In this document: piece by piece, positions 49,018 through 58,196 of the stretch
Layout: each line of letters opens with the position of its first letter
Position numbering within the stretch: the stretch's first letter is position 1
Assembly (NCBI GenBank): GCA_046757925.1
Contig: JBHHZE010000001.1
Span: 109,523-173,522, forward strand
Direction of reading: 5' to 3'
DNA length: 64,000 nucleotides
Source of the DNA: JAZDCZ01 sp046757925
GTDB lineage: Bacteria; Gemmatimonadota; Gemmatimonadetes; Gemmatimonadales; GWC2-71-9
Notes under the pieces: generated by a model
Databases searched by the model: none
What the model was told of the DNA's origin: nothing
Seen by the model: only the letters and a program-made list of their open reading frames with translations
Translations under genes and position numbers: made by a program

Positions 49018-50892
49018 TTAGAATCCTCGTGAGTTGGGCAGGGGGTTGCTCTGCCCAAAGGGCAATGCCGGCTGGGCCCGTTGTGCCCGCGCCAGTGCCT
49101 TGCGGTTGTCTACCACGTCTGCCTGGTCCCGTATCGCCGCCATGAGGAGTTCGACCCGCCTCTGCCGTGCCTGTTGCAGCACTTGAGTCCTGAACTCGTC
49201 CAGCCCTTTTGCAAATGCCGTGCTGTCAGCTCCGTGGAAAGCGGTGGGGCGAATGAAAAAGATCGCGCCCTTGGTCTTGATGGGGCCGCTCACCTGGTCC
49301 ACCGGCACCCCGAAGGCCGCGCCAACAGCTTCCGGGGAGGATGCGAGCGCGGGACTGGGTTGGCCACGGGTAAAGAAGTTCAGGGCCCCGGGAGTCAAGC
49401 CATGGCGGAGGGCCGCCTTGCCGAACGGCACGCCGCTCTTGATCTCGGCATCTACCGCCCGGGCCAGCTCCTCAGCTTGCTCCCACTTCTTGGCCGTCTT
49501 GACGGCCGCCACCACCCTGTCTCGCACCTCGTTCAGGGGCGACGTTCCCTCGGCTTCCAGAGAATCGAGCCGAAAGACGTAGAAGGCATGATCCGACTCG
49601 ATCACCCGGGACGTTTCGTTCTCGATCGCCTCAAACGCCCAGATCCCAACATCGGGAACGGCATAGCGGCCGATCCGCATCTGAGACCCCTCGGCCAGGG
49701 GCGGTGCCTTAGCAACAGGAATCCCAAGCCTGTCTGCCGTATCGTCTAACGCGGTGGGGTCGTCCTGTTCCGCCGCGTAGAGATCCATGGTGTCTGCGCG
49801 TGATTCCACAAACCGCAGGTGATCACCCTGGAGTTCGATAGGGATCAGAATGTGGCGCGCGTGATACTTGTCCTTGCTCTTGGATTCGAGCTTGATGATA
49901 TGATAGCCGAAGCTCGTGAGAACAGGCTCCGATATTTGGCCGGGCTTGAGCGCCATGGCAGCCTTGGAGAACGCGGCAATGTGGGTGCCCACGGGCGTCT
50001 CTCCCAGGTCGCCACCCTCCTGACGGCTGCCTGAATCGGCCGACTCACGGGCGGCAATCTCGGCAAAGTCACCCCCGGCCCGGAGTTCCTTCAGAATGTC
50101 CCGGACTCGTTGCAGGGCCACGGCGGTATCGGCGACATCCGGCTCGCGCGATGCCTGGATGAAGCTCAAGTAGGCGGTCGCCGGACGATGGTAGTCCTCC
50201 TGGTGGGACCGATAGTAGCTCTCCACTTCCTGATCGGTCACCTCTATTTGATCGTCTGGCGCCGCCAACTCGGGGAGAATAGTGATCACCCGTACCGAAA
50301 CCGAATCGTATCGATCCCGGTATATCTGCCACAGTTTGGAATCGGGCAGGTAGATGTCGGCGGTGGCGCGCTGAAACAGTTTGATCCGCGGCAGCTCGTC
50401 GCGGTAACGTGCCTCGAGGGCCAGCTTGAACGAGATGTCGGTCTGCGATTGGAGATAGCGCTTGTACTTCTCGAAGTCGAACTGACCGTCGGTCTGGAAC
50501 GCGGGGATGTTGAACATCTCGGGGGGCGGTTGCGTTTGGGCCGCCTCCCTGATCTCATCGTCGGTCACGGTGATGCCACGACGCTTATACTCGCTGACCA
50601 GTGCGATCTGCTGTACCATGCTCTCCAGGACCTCGTCCTCCAAAGCACGCTGTTGATCCAGCGTGTAGAGCGGGGTTCCCGCCTGACGCTGTTGGTCCTG
50701 GGCGTTCCTCACTGCACCGTAGAACGTTTGAACGTCGATCTTCTGCCCGTTCACGCGGGCGACAGCGTCGTTCACCGAGGGGCCGGATGCTCCTGTAACG
50801 TCCATCCCAACCTGGAATATCATCCAGCCGACGAAACTCACGGCCACGATCCCCATGATCCATTTCGCGCTGGCCCGCATTGTTCGCATCAT
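49018..50892 (-). CDS. ppiD: PpiD/SurA-like periplasmic peptidyl-prolyl isomerase
   Basis: A membrane-anchored chaperone of 624 aa. It begins MMRTMRASAKWIMGIVAVSFVGWMIFQVG, a basic start followed by one membrane segment, then a SurA-N-like helical domain (about 45-220, with VNGQKIDVQTFYGAV), and a parvulin-type PPIase domain (about 245-360, FAEIAARESADSGSRQEGGDLGETPVGTHIAAFSKAAMAL ... FGYHIIKLES). A second parvulin-like region near the C-terminus is degenerate. The family folds outer-membrane and periplasmic proteins near the Sec exit. The start at 50892 is preferred to the longer open frame because the TM anchor then sits at the usual distance. Confidence 0.88.
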   Translation of the reverse strand: MMRTMRASAKWIMGIVAVSFVGWMIFQVGMDVTGASGPSVNDAVARVNGQKIDVQTFYGAVRNAQDQQRQAGTPLYTLDQQRALEDEVLESMVQQIALVSEYKRRGITVTDDEIREAAQTQPPPEMFNIPAFQTDGQFDFEKYKRYLQSQTDISFKLALEARYRDELPRIKLFQRATADIYLPDSKLWQIYRDRYDSVSVRVITILPELAAPDDQIEVTDQEVESYYRSHQEDYHRPATAYLSFIQASREPDVADTAVALQRVRDILKELRAGGDFAEIAARESADSGSRQEGGDLGETPVGTHIAAFSKAAMALKPGQISEPVLTSFGYHIIKLESKSKDKYHARHILIPIELQGDHLRFVESRADTMDLYAAEQDDPTALDDTADRLGIPVAKAPPLAEGSQMRIGRYAVPDVGIWAFEAIENETSRVIESDHAFYVFRLDSLEAEGTSPLNEVRDRVVAAVKTAKKWEQAEELARAVDAEIKSGVPFGKAALRHGLTPGALNFFTRGQPSPALASSPEAVGAAFGVPVDQVSGPIKTKGAIFFIRPTAFHGADSTAFAKGLDEFRTQVLQQARQRRVELLMAAIRDQADVVDNRKALARAQRAQPALPFGQSNPLPNSRGF

Positions 50893-50938
50893 ACGCGTGT
50901 CATACCTCGCACAAGTCCATGCTCTGGGAGAGCCGGTA

Positions 50939-50967
50939 AGTCTAAGTGGGACAAGGGGCAAACTCAA
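50939..50967 (-). promoter_or_regulatory. Candidate promoter of the ppiD-like gene
   Basis: On the minus strand TTGAGT (50967-50962) and TAGACT (50944-50939) are 17 bases apart and end about 47 bases before the start codon. Both hexamers match sigma-70 consensus at four positions. Confidence 0.5.
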
Positions 50968-50988
50968 GTCAGATACACCAGATTTAGG

Positions 50989-51017
50989 TTGAAGTTTTCC
51001 CCGCGAGAGACTAAGTT
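50989..51017 (+). promoter_or_regulatory. Candidate promoter of the second acidic TPR gene
   Basis: TTGAAG (50989-50994) and TAAGTT (51012-51017) are 17 bases apart, 39 bases before ATG 51057. Its -35 box lies 21 bases from that of the divergent ppiD-like promoter, so the two could share regulation. Confidence 0.45.
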
Positions 51018-51056
51018 CGGAGGCACTTCCACCCCCCGCACCCGGGCTGGCTGCGC

Positions 51057-53096
51057 ATGGCTTATCAGAGCGAGATAGAGAAGCTCGAACAGCGTTACGA
51101 AGAGAACCGCAAGCAGTGGTTTGCCGCCCTGGCAGATGCCTACCGCAAGAGCGGCGATGTCGATCTCGCGCTGGACGTCGTGCGTGGCGGGCTAGAGGCG
51201 CGTCCCGACTACGCGAGCGCGCACATAGTGCTCGGCAGGTGCCTCCTGGCCAAAGACGACGACGAGGCGGAGGGCGCCTTCGAGCGGGCCCTGGAGTTGG
51301 ATCCGGAGAATATCATTGCCCTCAAGTCTCTCTCCGAGATCTCGGAGCGGCGCAGCGACATGCAGGGACTCAGGGCATGGCTCACGCGGCTCCTGGACGT
51401 CGATCCCATGAATCAAGAGGCCCAGGAAAAACTGGATGCGCTCGACGCGTTGTCCGGGGTAGCTGAAATGGCGGCGGAAGAGTCGGAGCCCGAACCCGAA
51501 CCGCAAGCTGCCCGCGCCGTCGAGGCCGAAGCCACCACGGTGGAGCCTGGTGCGGCGTGGGCCGCAGAGGCCATGAGCCAGATGGCGGCCCAAGAATCGA
51601 CTGTACAGGAACCGGCGATCGATCCCAGCCTGCTGGAAGTCGCCGCTGCCGATACCGAACCCGTGCCGGCAATCGATGATGCTGGTGGAGCCGCTGCGGC
51701 AGACGATGCTGGCGAAGTTGCGGCCTCGGATGGATTGATCGCGGCCGCGGATGCTGGTGGGCACGTCGCAGATGATTTAGAGCGTGCAGATTCTGGTGGA
51801 GTCGCCGCCGCAGATGATTCGAGTGAACGCGCCGATGCGGTCGAGGCCGAGGGCGCTGTTGTGCGGGAGGTGCCGGTGGGGGGGGTACACGACGGCAACA
51901 CGGTCAAGGTCGAGGCGATCGACGTAGATGAGGACGAGTCGGGTGCGGAAGTCGAGCCTACGGTTGCGGAGGCGGAGGCAGCTGACGCGGAAGAAGTCGA
52001 GCCGGTGGAAGCTCCAGCCGAACCAGAAGTCGAGTATCCGGACGCGACGATCGAGGTCGAGCCGATCCAGCCGGTGGCTGCCTTGGGCGCCGAGTCGCCG
52101 CAGCCTGAATCGGAGGTAGCCGCACCCGATGTCGATACCGGTGAGATCGAGACCTTCGAAGGGTCGTCGGTGTGGACTGAGGACGAAGCGCAACCTACCG
52201 ATGAGCAGGCGTCAGTGGACGTCGATAGCGGCGAGATCGAGACCTTCGAGCAGGTAACTCACTTCGGGGATGTTCCGCCTGTGGGCGAGGAAGACCTGGC
52301 AGAAGCACGGCGGGAGAGCAGGAGCGACCTGGCGGGCCCGATGGAGTTCATTGAGATGGTCGAGGCCCGAGCGCCGGAACAAACCGAACCCGAACCGGTC
52401 GCGGCGGAGGGAGCGGCGGAACCGCCGCTGGCGGAGTCGGCGGCTACCGAGGCCGATCTTCCCCTGATCATGCCCGATGAAGCGTCCGACGGCACCAAGG
52501 AGCTGGGCTCCCTCGTCACCGAGACGATGGCCGAGGTTTACGCCCAGCAGGGCCTTTACGATCAGGCCCGCGACATATACGCCCAGCTGCTGGAGCAGCG
52601 GCCCGGCGACCGAGCTATCATCGATAGGATGGCCGAGCTGGCTGCCCGGGATACCGGCGCCGGGGCGGCGGTGCCGCAAGAGAGCCGCCTTGCTCGGTTT
52701 TCGGTCTCCCACACCGGGGGCCAATCGGTGGTGGAGTTCCTCCACACGGTGTTCAAAGGAGAGACTTCCACGTCCGGGCCCGCAGCGCCACCTGCCAGCG
52801 AAAGACCATCGCCGCTCGAGTCGGCATTCGCATCGGGCGAGGACGTGCCCGGTTCACCGACTGTCCCTGCGAGCGACGAGGTTTCGCTGTCATCGGTTTT
52901 CGGGGCGCCCAGCGTGCCTCCCAAACCCGAAGCGCCGAATGCTGGATCCGAGTCGAAGGACGCGAACGTCTCGTACGACCAGTTTTTCGGGAGCGAAGCC
53001 GATCCGGCAGACGAGTCCGGCGACGATGGAGAGTCCGACGACGATGGCGAGTCCGACGGTGACTTTCGCAACTGGCTCGAGGGACTCAAGAGTTAG
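51057..53096 (+). CDS. Acidic TPR protein
   Basis: A soluble protein, 679 aa. The N-terminal 140 residues are TPRs (QWFAALADAYRKSGDVDLALDVVRGGLEARP, HIVLGRCLLAKDDDEAEGAFERALELDPE), followed by a very acidic low-complexity part (about 145-470) rich in Ala, Glu, Asp and Val. One more TPR near 490 reads TETMAEVYAQQGLYDQARDIYAQLLEQRPGD, and the tail (about 620-679) is Ser/Asp-rich. Two copies of VD(T/S)GEIETFE lie 30 residues apart (about 358 and 388). It resembles the protein at 44837-47452. No function can be assigned; aroQ starts one base after its stop. Confidence 0.83.
   Translation: MAYQSEIEKLEQRYEENRKQWFAALADAYRKSGDVDLALDVVRGGLEARPDYASAHIVLGRCLLAKDDDEAEGAFERALELDPENIIALKSLSEISERRSDMQGLRAWLTRLLDVDPMNQEAQEKLDALDALSGVAEMAAEESEPEPEPQAARAVEAEATTVEPGAAWAAEAMSQMAAQESTVQEPAIDPSLLEVAAADTEPVPAIDDAGGAAAADDAGEVAASDGLIAAADAGGHVADDLERADSGGVAAADDSSERADAVEAEGAVVREVPVGGVHDGNTVKVEAIDVDEDESGAEVEPTVAEAEAADAEEVEPVEAPAEPEVEYPDATIEVEPIQPVAALGAESPQPESEVAAPDVDTGEIETFEGSSVWTEDEAQPTDEQASVDVDSGEIETFEQVTHFGDVPPVGEEDLAEARRESRSDLAGPMEFIEMVEARAPEQTEPEPVAAEGAAEPPLAESAATEADLPLIMPDEASDGTKELGSLVTETMAEVYAQQGLYDQARDIYAQLLEQRPGDRAIIDRMAELAARDTGAGAAVPQESRLARFSVSHTGGQSVVEFLHTVFKGETSTSGPAAPPASERPSPLESAFASGEDVPGSPTVPASDEVSLSSVFGAPSVPPKPEAPNAGSESKDANVSYDQFFGSEADPADESGDDGESDDDGESDGDFRNWLEGLKS
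52128..52250 (+). repeat. Direct repeat, 33 nt with 90-nt period, inside the acidic TPR gene
   Basis: The stretch coding for DVDTGEIETFE (52128-52160) recurs as DVDSGEIETFE (52218-52250) exactly 90 bases on, with only a few silent or conservative changes. It marks a 30-residue internal duplication. Confidence 0.75.
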
Positions 53097-53561
53097 GTGC
53101 GCGTTTCCGTTCTCAATGGACCCAACCTCAACCTCCTCGGCATTCGGGAGCCACAGGTTTACGGAGAGGAGCGGCTCGAAGACATCGAGCGGATGCTCCG
53201 TGCCCATGCGGAGTCGCTGGGTGTGGAGATCCAGTGGTCGCAGACTAACCACGAGGGCCAGCTGATCGATCAGATTCAGGCGCTTCCGGCCGCGGCCGAC
53301 GGCGCGCTCATCAATGCCGCCGCACTGACCCACACCTCGATCGGCGTCAGAGATGCGCTGCTGGCGGTCGAGTTCCCATTCGTCGAGATTCACCTCTCCA
53401 ATATTTTTGCGCGCGATGAACAGAGGCGCCATTCGATGATTGCCGATCTGGCAGTTGGCGTGGTTGCGGGTTTTGGGGCGCGGAGTTACCTGCTGGGGCT
53501 GGATGCCCTGGTCGGCCATCTCGAGAACAGTGAGAGCGGGACCAACTTCAGAACGCCGTGA
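53097..53561 (+). CDS. aroQ: 3-dehydroquinate dehydratase, type II
   Basis: A type II dehydroquinase of the shikimate pathway, 154 aa. It starts MRVSVLNGPNLNLLGIREPQVYGEERLEDI with the catalytic Tyr22, has QTNHEGQLIDQI and the region NAAALTHTSIGVRDAL (usually NPGAYTHTS), then VEIHLSNIFARDEQRRHS. Active-site pattern is intact apart from Ala-Ala for Pro-Gly in the substrate loop. GTG 53097 comes directly after the TPR stop, and the gene end overlaps the peptidase by 32 bases. Confidence 0.93.
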   Translation: MRVSVLNGPNLNLLGIREPQVYGEERLEDIERMLRAHAESLGVEIQWSQTNHEGQLIDQIQALPAAADGALINAAALTHTSIGVRDALLAVEFPFVEIHLSNIFARDEQRRHSMIADLAVGVVAGFGARSYLLGLDALVGHLENSESGTNFRTP

Positions 53562-54624
53562 GGCGCTACTAGAGGCGTTGGAAGCGGAGGGACTCGACGG
53601 GTTGGTCGTGACCCACCTCCCGAACATTCGTTACCTGACGGGTTTCTCGGGATCGGCTGGCATCGTCGCGGTGCTGCGGAATGAGACTATCTTTCTTTCC
53701 GACTTTCGCTACCGCGAACAGGCGGAGCAGGAGATCGGCGGTGCGGCGCGGGTCGAGATAGTTGCCAGTGACCTCTGGTCCAAGCTGTGGCAGTTGCTCG
53801 CCGGCTATCCCGGGATAGAGAAACTGGGGTTCGAAGGCCACACGGTAACGGTGGATCAAGCGCAGCGATTCGAGCGCGGTGAAGTACCGGTGCGCCTGGA
53901 GGCCGCCCCAAAGCTCGTCGAGCGGCTGCGCGTGAGCAAGAGTGATGCAGAGGTACGGGCGGTGCGCAGTGCCGCAGACCTGGCCGCGGCTGCCCTTCGG
54001 GCCACGCTCGAGACGGTGCGGGTGGGGCAGCGGGAGCAGGATGTGGCAGCCACGCTTGAGCGGGAACTCAGGGTCCGCGGCAGCGAGTGGCATCCGTTTC
54101 AAACTATCGTGGCGTCGGGGCCGCGCAGCGCTCTGCCACATGCCGCTACCAGCACGCGTGAGATCGAACCGGGCGACTGGTTGCTGCTTGACTTTGGTGC
54201 ACAGGTAGATGGATACTGCGCGGACATAACCCGTACCGTCGTGGTGGGGCGGCAGGCCGATGAGCGTCAGCGCACGGTGTACCAGCTGGTGCGAGACGCA
54301 CAGCTGAGGGCACGGCGGCATGTTTGTGCCGGTATGACCGGTCGCGAGGCCGATGCCCTAGCGCGCTCGGTCATCGAGGAACACGGCTTTGGCGATGCCT
54401 TCGGCCATTCGCTGGGCCATGGGCTGGGCTTGGAAGTGCACGAAGAACCACGACTCAGTGCCAAAAACGAAGATGGCTTGCCGGTCGGGGCTGTAGTGAC
54501 CGTGGAGCCGGGCATCTATTTCCCCGGCTGGGGCGGCGTCCGAATCGAGGACGACGTTCTGTTGGGGACGAATGGGGCGGAGTTGCTCTCGGACGGCAAA
54601 ACAGAACTATTGGAGTTGAACTGA
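53530..54624 (+). CDS. Aminopeptidase P family (Xaa-Pro peptidase) protein
   Basis: A pita-bread metallopeptidase, 364 aa. The N-terminal creatinase-like domain (VTHLPNIRYLTGFSGSAGI) is followed by the catalytic domain with the five metal ligands in LLLDFGAQVDGYCADITRTV (two Asp), HSLGHGLGLEVHEEPRL (His), VTVEPGIYFPGWGGVRIEDDVLL (two Glu). Family members remove N-terminal residues before proline or split X-Pro dipeptides; which one applies is unclear. GTG 53530 (MRAGPTSERREALLEAL) overlaps aroQ; longer starts have no family sequence. Confidence 0.9.
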   Translation: MRAGPTSERREALLEALEAEGLDGLVVTHLPNIRYLTGFSGSAGIVAVLRNETIFLSDFRYREQAEQEIGGAARVEIVASDLWSKLWQLLAGYPGIEKLGFEGHTVTVDQAQRFERGEVPVRLEAAPKLVERLRVSKSDAEVRAVRSAADLAAAALRATLETVRVGQREQDVAATLERELRVRGSEWHPFQTIVASGPRSALPHAATSTREIEPGDWLLLDFGAQVDGYCADITRTVVVGRQADERQRTVYQLVRDAQLRARRHVCAGMTGREADALARSVIEEHGFGDAFGHSLGHGLGLEVHEEPRLSAKNEDGLPVGAVVTVEPGIYFPGWGGVRIEDDVLLGTNGAELLSDGKTELLELN

Positions 54625-54629
54625 AGACA

Positions 54630-55190
54630 ATGGCGAGTACGGCAGATTTTAGAAATGGGATGGTGCTCGATATAGATGCGCAGCTATTCCAAATAGTCTA
54701 CTTTCAACACGTCAAGCCGGGAAAGGGCGGCGCCTTCGTTCGCAGCAAGCTGAAGAACGTTCGGACAGGGGCGGTAGTGGACAAGACGTGGAACGCGGGC
54801 GAGAAGGTCAACGAAGTCCGTCTGGAGCGGAGGCCGATCCAATTCTCCTACAGCGACGGCGACTTCTATCATTTTATGGATATGGGCACGTACGATGACA
54901 TTCCTCTCGCCAGCGATATAATTGGTGAAGATCAGCTCAAGTATCTCAAGGAGGGGATGGAGTGTTCCGGGTTAGTACATGACGGCACGGTGATTATGAT
55001 CGAACTGCCGTTTTTCGTCGAGCTGCAGGTGACGGAGACCGACCCGGGTGTTCGTGGAGACACAGCATCCGGTGGTACCAAGCCGGCCAAATTGGAGACC
55101 GGTGCCGTGGTGCAGGTTCCGCTCTTCGTCGAACAGGGCCAAGTTATCAAGGTGGACCGGCGGGAAGACAAGTACCTCGAGCGCGTATGA
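54630..55190 (+). CDS. efp: Translation elongation factor P
   Basis: EF-P, 186 aa, relieves ribosome stalling at polyproline. It has the KOW-like domain I with the tip KPGKGGAFVRSKLKN, where Lys32 is the residue that is modified in organisms with EpmA, then TWNAGEKVNEVRLERRPIQFSYSDGDFYHFMDMGTYDDI, and the C-terminal OB domain to about 186. ATG 54630 starts MASTADFRNGMVLDID, matching other EF-Ps, five bases after the peptidase stop. No epmA or epmB is seen here. Confidence 0.95.
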   Translation: MASTADFRNGMVLDIDAQLFQIVYFQHVKPGKGGAFVRSKLKNVRTGAVVDKTWNAGEKVNEVRLERRPIQFSYSDGDFYHFMDMGTYDDIPLASDIIGEDQLKYLKEGMECSGLVHDGTVIMIELPFFVELQVTETDPGVRGDTASGGTKPAKLETGAVVQVPLFVEQGQVIKVDRREDKYLERV

Positions 55191-55669
55191 TCGATCTGAA
55201 ATTCGTTGAAAAGCTGCTCGATCTCCTGAGCCGATCAGAAGCCGACACAATCGAGATTCGGAAGTGGTCTACCACCGTTCGGGTTTCGAAGAGCGTAGGA
55301 GTCACTGTGCAGAGTTCGGGGTCGAACGCTCGACCGGAGGCGTCGGGGCCCGTTGCCGTGGCAGCAAGCGGCAAAGCCGCTCCGCAAGGGGAGGGTCCGG
55401 CGGCCGCGGGTGAGGAATCGGGTCAGCTCACGGAGATAAAGTCGCCCATGGTGGGAACGTTTTATGCCCAGCCAGAGCCCGGCGCCGAACCCTATGTCAA
55501 AGTAGGTAGCCGCATCAGCGTCGGTCAGACGCTGTGCATCATCGAGGCAATGAAGATCATGAACCCGCTAGACGCCGAAGTCTCGGGGGTGATCAAAGAG
55601 ATAGCCGCGCAAGACGCGCAACCTGTTGAATTCGGACAAGTGCTGTTCAGGGTGGATCCAAATGGCTGA
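55187..55669 (+). CDS. accB: Biotin carboxyl carrier protein of acetyl-CoA carboxylase
   Basis: AccB, 160 aa. A helical N-terminal part (EKLLDLLSRSEADTIEIRKW) leads through an Ala/Gly/Pro-rich linker to the biotinyl domain (SPMVGTFYAQPEPGAEPYVKVGSRISVGQTLCIIEAMKIMNPLDAE), with biotin attached at Lys123 in EAMKI. It carries CO2 between AccC and the carboxyltransferase for fatty acid synthesis. ATG 55187 overlaps efp (ATGA). pilT overlaps its 3' end and separates it from accC. Confidence 0.95.
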   Translation: MIDLKFVEKLLDLLSRSEADTIEIRKWSTTVRVSKSVGVTVQSSGSNARPEASGPVAVAASGKAAPQGEGPAAAGEESGQLTEIKSPMVGTFYAQPEPGAEPYVKVGSRISVGQTLCIIEAMKIMNPLDAEVSGVIKEIAAQDAQPVEFGQVLFRVDPNG

Positions 55670-56837
55670 ATCAAACGAATCTGCGAGCTTTAGCTTCAAG
55701 CAGGCGATTACCGAGATGGTGCAGAAGGGCGGGTCCGACTTGCATCTCAAGGTGGGCAGACCTCCGACCATCAGGGTGGCCGGTGAACTGGAGCAGCTGG
55801 GACAGCCGCCGCTCAAGCCGGAGGAACTCAAGTCGCTCGCCGAACAAATCATGACCTCCCGGCAGGTAAAGGAATTCGCCGAGCACAAGGAGGCCGACTT
55901 TGCGATCGGCGTGCCGGGTGTCGGAAGATTCCGTACCAACGTCTTCCAACAGCGTGGTACGTTGGCGTTCGTGTTCCGGGCGATTCCCTACGAGGTCAAG
56001 ACCGTAGAGCAACTACGGCTCCCCAAGATTCTGGAGACCATCGCGCTCAAACCGCGCGGGCTGGTGTTGGTGACTGGCGTTACCGGTTCGGGCAAGTCGA
56101 CGACGCTCGCCGCCATGATCCAGCACATAAACATGACCCGGAGTTGCAACATCATCACGATCGAAGATCCCATCGAGTTTCTACATCGTGACGGCAAGGC
56201 GAACCTGTCGCAGCGGGAGATCGGCTCCGATACGCTCTCGTTCGACTCGGCGTTGCGTCACGTGCTGCGTCAGGATCCCGACGTGATCCTCATAGGAGAG
56301 ATTCGTGACAAGATGACGCTGGACACGGCGATGAAGGCGGCCGATACCGGGCACCTCGTGTTTTCCACCCTGCACACCACCGACGCCACGCAAACGATCA
56401 ACCGTATCATTTCGTTCTTCCCGCCGCACGAACACGATGCCGTGCGCAACCTGCTCTCTACCGCGCTCGAGGCTGTGGTATCACTGCGCCTGGTGCCGAC
56501 TAAAGAGGGGAACGACCGGGTGCCTGCGTGCGAGATCTTGATCAACACGGCCGCGGTCAAGGGCAATATCAGAGACGCGGAGAAGTCACTGGATATTCCC
56601 GAACTCATCAAGGAAGGAATGGTACAATATGGGATGCAGTCGTTTGATCAGTCGCTGATGGATTGGTATCAGAAGGGTGTGATAGGCTACGAGAGTGCGC
56701 TGTTCTACTCGTCTAATCCCAGTGAGTTCGCCTTGCGTTTGAGCGGTGTCGAAGGTACGTCGGACAGAACGTTCGCCGACCAGATCGGCGGCGAGAGTGG
56801 GCGGCCATCGGGGATGGGCGACGGTTTCCTGCAGTAG
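55662..56837 (+). CDS. pilT: Type IV pilus retraction ATPase PilT
   Basis: A secretion-type ATPase, 391 aa. An N-terminal PAS-like region (QAITEMVQKGGSDLHLKVGRPPTIRVAGEL) precedes the RecA-like core with Walker A GVTGSGKS (139-146), ITIEDPIEF (Asp box), Walker B VILIGEIRD and the His box TGHLVFSTLHTTDATQTINRI. PilT hexamers pull back type IV pili for twitching motility. The C-terminal AIRNLL/AEAL-type end is present. It lies between accB and accC, overlapping accB by eight bases, which is not a usual place. Confidence 0.95.
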   Translation: MAESNESASFSFKQAITEMVQKGGSDLHLKVGRPPTIRVAGELEQLGQPPLKPEELKSLAEQIMTSRQVKEFAEHKEADFAIGVPGVGRFRTNVFQQRGTLAFVFRAIPYEVKTVEQLRLPKILETIALKPRGLVLVTGVTGSGKSTTLAAMIQHINMTRSCNIITIEDPIEFLHRDGKANLSQREIGSDTLSFDSALRHVLRQDPDVILIGEIRDKMTLDTAMKAADTGHLVFSTLHTTDATQTINRIISFFPPHEHDAVRNLLSTALEAVVSLRLVPTKEGNDRVPACEILINTAAVKGNIRDAEKSLDIPELIKEGMVQYGMQSFDQSLMDWYQKGVIGYESALFYSSNPSEFALRLSGVEGTSDRTFADQIGGESGRPSGMGDGFLQ

Positions 56838-56840
56838 CGC

Positions 56841-58196
56841 ATGTTCAAGAAAGTATTGATCGCCAACCGCGGCGAGATCGCGCTGAGGGTGATCAGAGCC
56901 TGTCGCGAATTGGGAATCGAGACCGTTGCCGTTTACAGCGAGGCCGACCGCGAGTGCCTCCACGTGCGCTTTGCGGACGATGACGTTTGCATAGGTCCAC
57001 CGCCCAGCAGGCTGTCCTATCTGCGTATTCCCGGCATCATTGCAGCGGCCGAGATAACGGGAGCCGACGCGATCCACCCGGGCTACGGGTTCCTGGCCGA
57101 GAGCGCCGAGTTCGCAGAGACCTGTGCGGCTTCCAACATCGCGTTCATCGGGCCTACCCCCAGACAGATCCAACTCATGGGTGACAAGGCGAGTGCGCGA
57201 AGGCTTGTCCAGGATCTGGACGTACCGGTCGTTCCGGGCTCGAAGGGTGCAATTGACGATCCGGGTGAGGCGCTCGGAGTAGCGAAGAAGATCGGGTTCC
57301 CCGTGATCATCAAGGCGGCCGCCGGCGGGGGCGGCAAGGGGATGAGGGTGGCCGACTCTCCCGATGCGTTCCTCACGGCGTTTCAGTTGGCGCGTAACGA
57401 ATCGCTGGCTGCATTCGGCAGCGCCCAGGTCTACATCGAAAAATTCCTGGCCCGCCCGCGCCACGTGGAAATCCAGATCATGGGTGACCGTTCGGGCGGG
57501 GTAATGCACGTAGGCGAGCGCGACTGTTCCGTGCAGCGCCGCCACCAGAAACTCATCGAGGAGGCACCGAGCCCCGGTATCTGTCCGGAGATGCGCGAGT
57601 CGATGGGAGAAGTGGCTGTGCGATTAGCGCGCCACATCGGTTACGTCGGCGCCGGCACCGTTGAGTTCCTGGTGGCGGACTCCAAGTTCTATTTCATGGA
57701 GATGAACACGCGGATACAGGTCGAGCACCCGGTCACCGAAATGGTCACCAACTTCGACCTGGTGAAAGAACAGGTCCGTGTGTGCGCGGGCGACGGGTTG
57801 AGTCTCACGCTGCGCGGCAACTGTTTGCGCGGACACGCCATAGAATGTCGGGTCAACGCGGAAGACCCGTTCCGCAACTTCCAACCCTGTCCCGGTACCA
57901 TCACCGCGTTTCATCCACCGGGCGGCCCGGGCGTCCGCGTCGATACCCACATTTACTCGGGGTACACGGTGCCTCCATATTACGACTCGCTGATTGCCAA
58001 GGTCATCGTGCACGGAGTGACGCGGGCTGAGGCGCTCTCACGCATGAGCCAGGCGCTGGATTCGTTTATAATAGAGGGACTGACCACGACGATCCCGTTC
58101 TTGCAGCGTGTAATACAGCACCCCGATTTTCAATCGGGTGCGGTGGATACCAAGCTTCTGGAGCGCGAGCCGGATCTCTTAAAGCCTGCAGCATGA
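56841..58196 (+). CDS. accC: Biotin carboxylase subunit of acetyl-CoA carboxylase
   Basis: AccC, 451 aa, uses ATP and bicarbonate to carboxylate the biotin on AccB. It starts MFKKVLIANRGEIALRVIRACRELGIETVAVYSEADREC, has the ATP-grasp loop AAAGGGGKGMRVA, the biotin site region VQRRHQKLIEEAPSP and EFLVADSKFYFMEMNTRIQVEHPVTEMVT, all highly conserved. Length is normal. ATG 56841 is four bases after pilT. It overlaps comB by four bases. Confidence 0.96.
   Translation: MFKKVLIANRGEIALRVIRACRELGIETVAVYSEADRECLHVRFADDDVCIGPPPSRLSYLRIPGIIAAAEITGADAIHPGYGFLAESAEFAETCAASNIAFIGPTPRQIQLMGDKASARRLVQDLDVPVVPGSKGAIDDPGEALGVAKKIGFPVIIKAAAGGGGKGMRVADSPDAFLTAFQLARNESLAAFGSAQVYIEKFLARPRHVEIQIMGDRSGGVMHVGERDCSVQRRHQKLIEEAPSPGICPEMRESMGEVAVRLARHIGYVGAGTVEFLVADSKFYFMEMNTRIQVEHPVTEMVTNFDLVKEQVRVCAGDGLSLTLRGNCLRGHAIECRVNAEDPFRNFQPCPGTITAFHPPGGPGVRVDTHIYSGYTVPPYYDSLIAKVIVHGVTRAEALSRMSQALDSFIIEGLTTTIPFLQRVIQHPDFQSGAVDTKLLEREPDLLKPAA

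Noticed and set aside
53440..53529. N-terminal extension of the aminopeptidase P gene
   Set aside because: The extra residues are Trp- and Arg-rich shadow sequence of aroQ, and family homology begins after GTG 53530.
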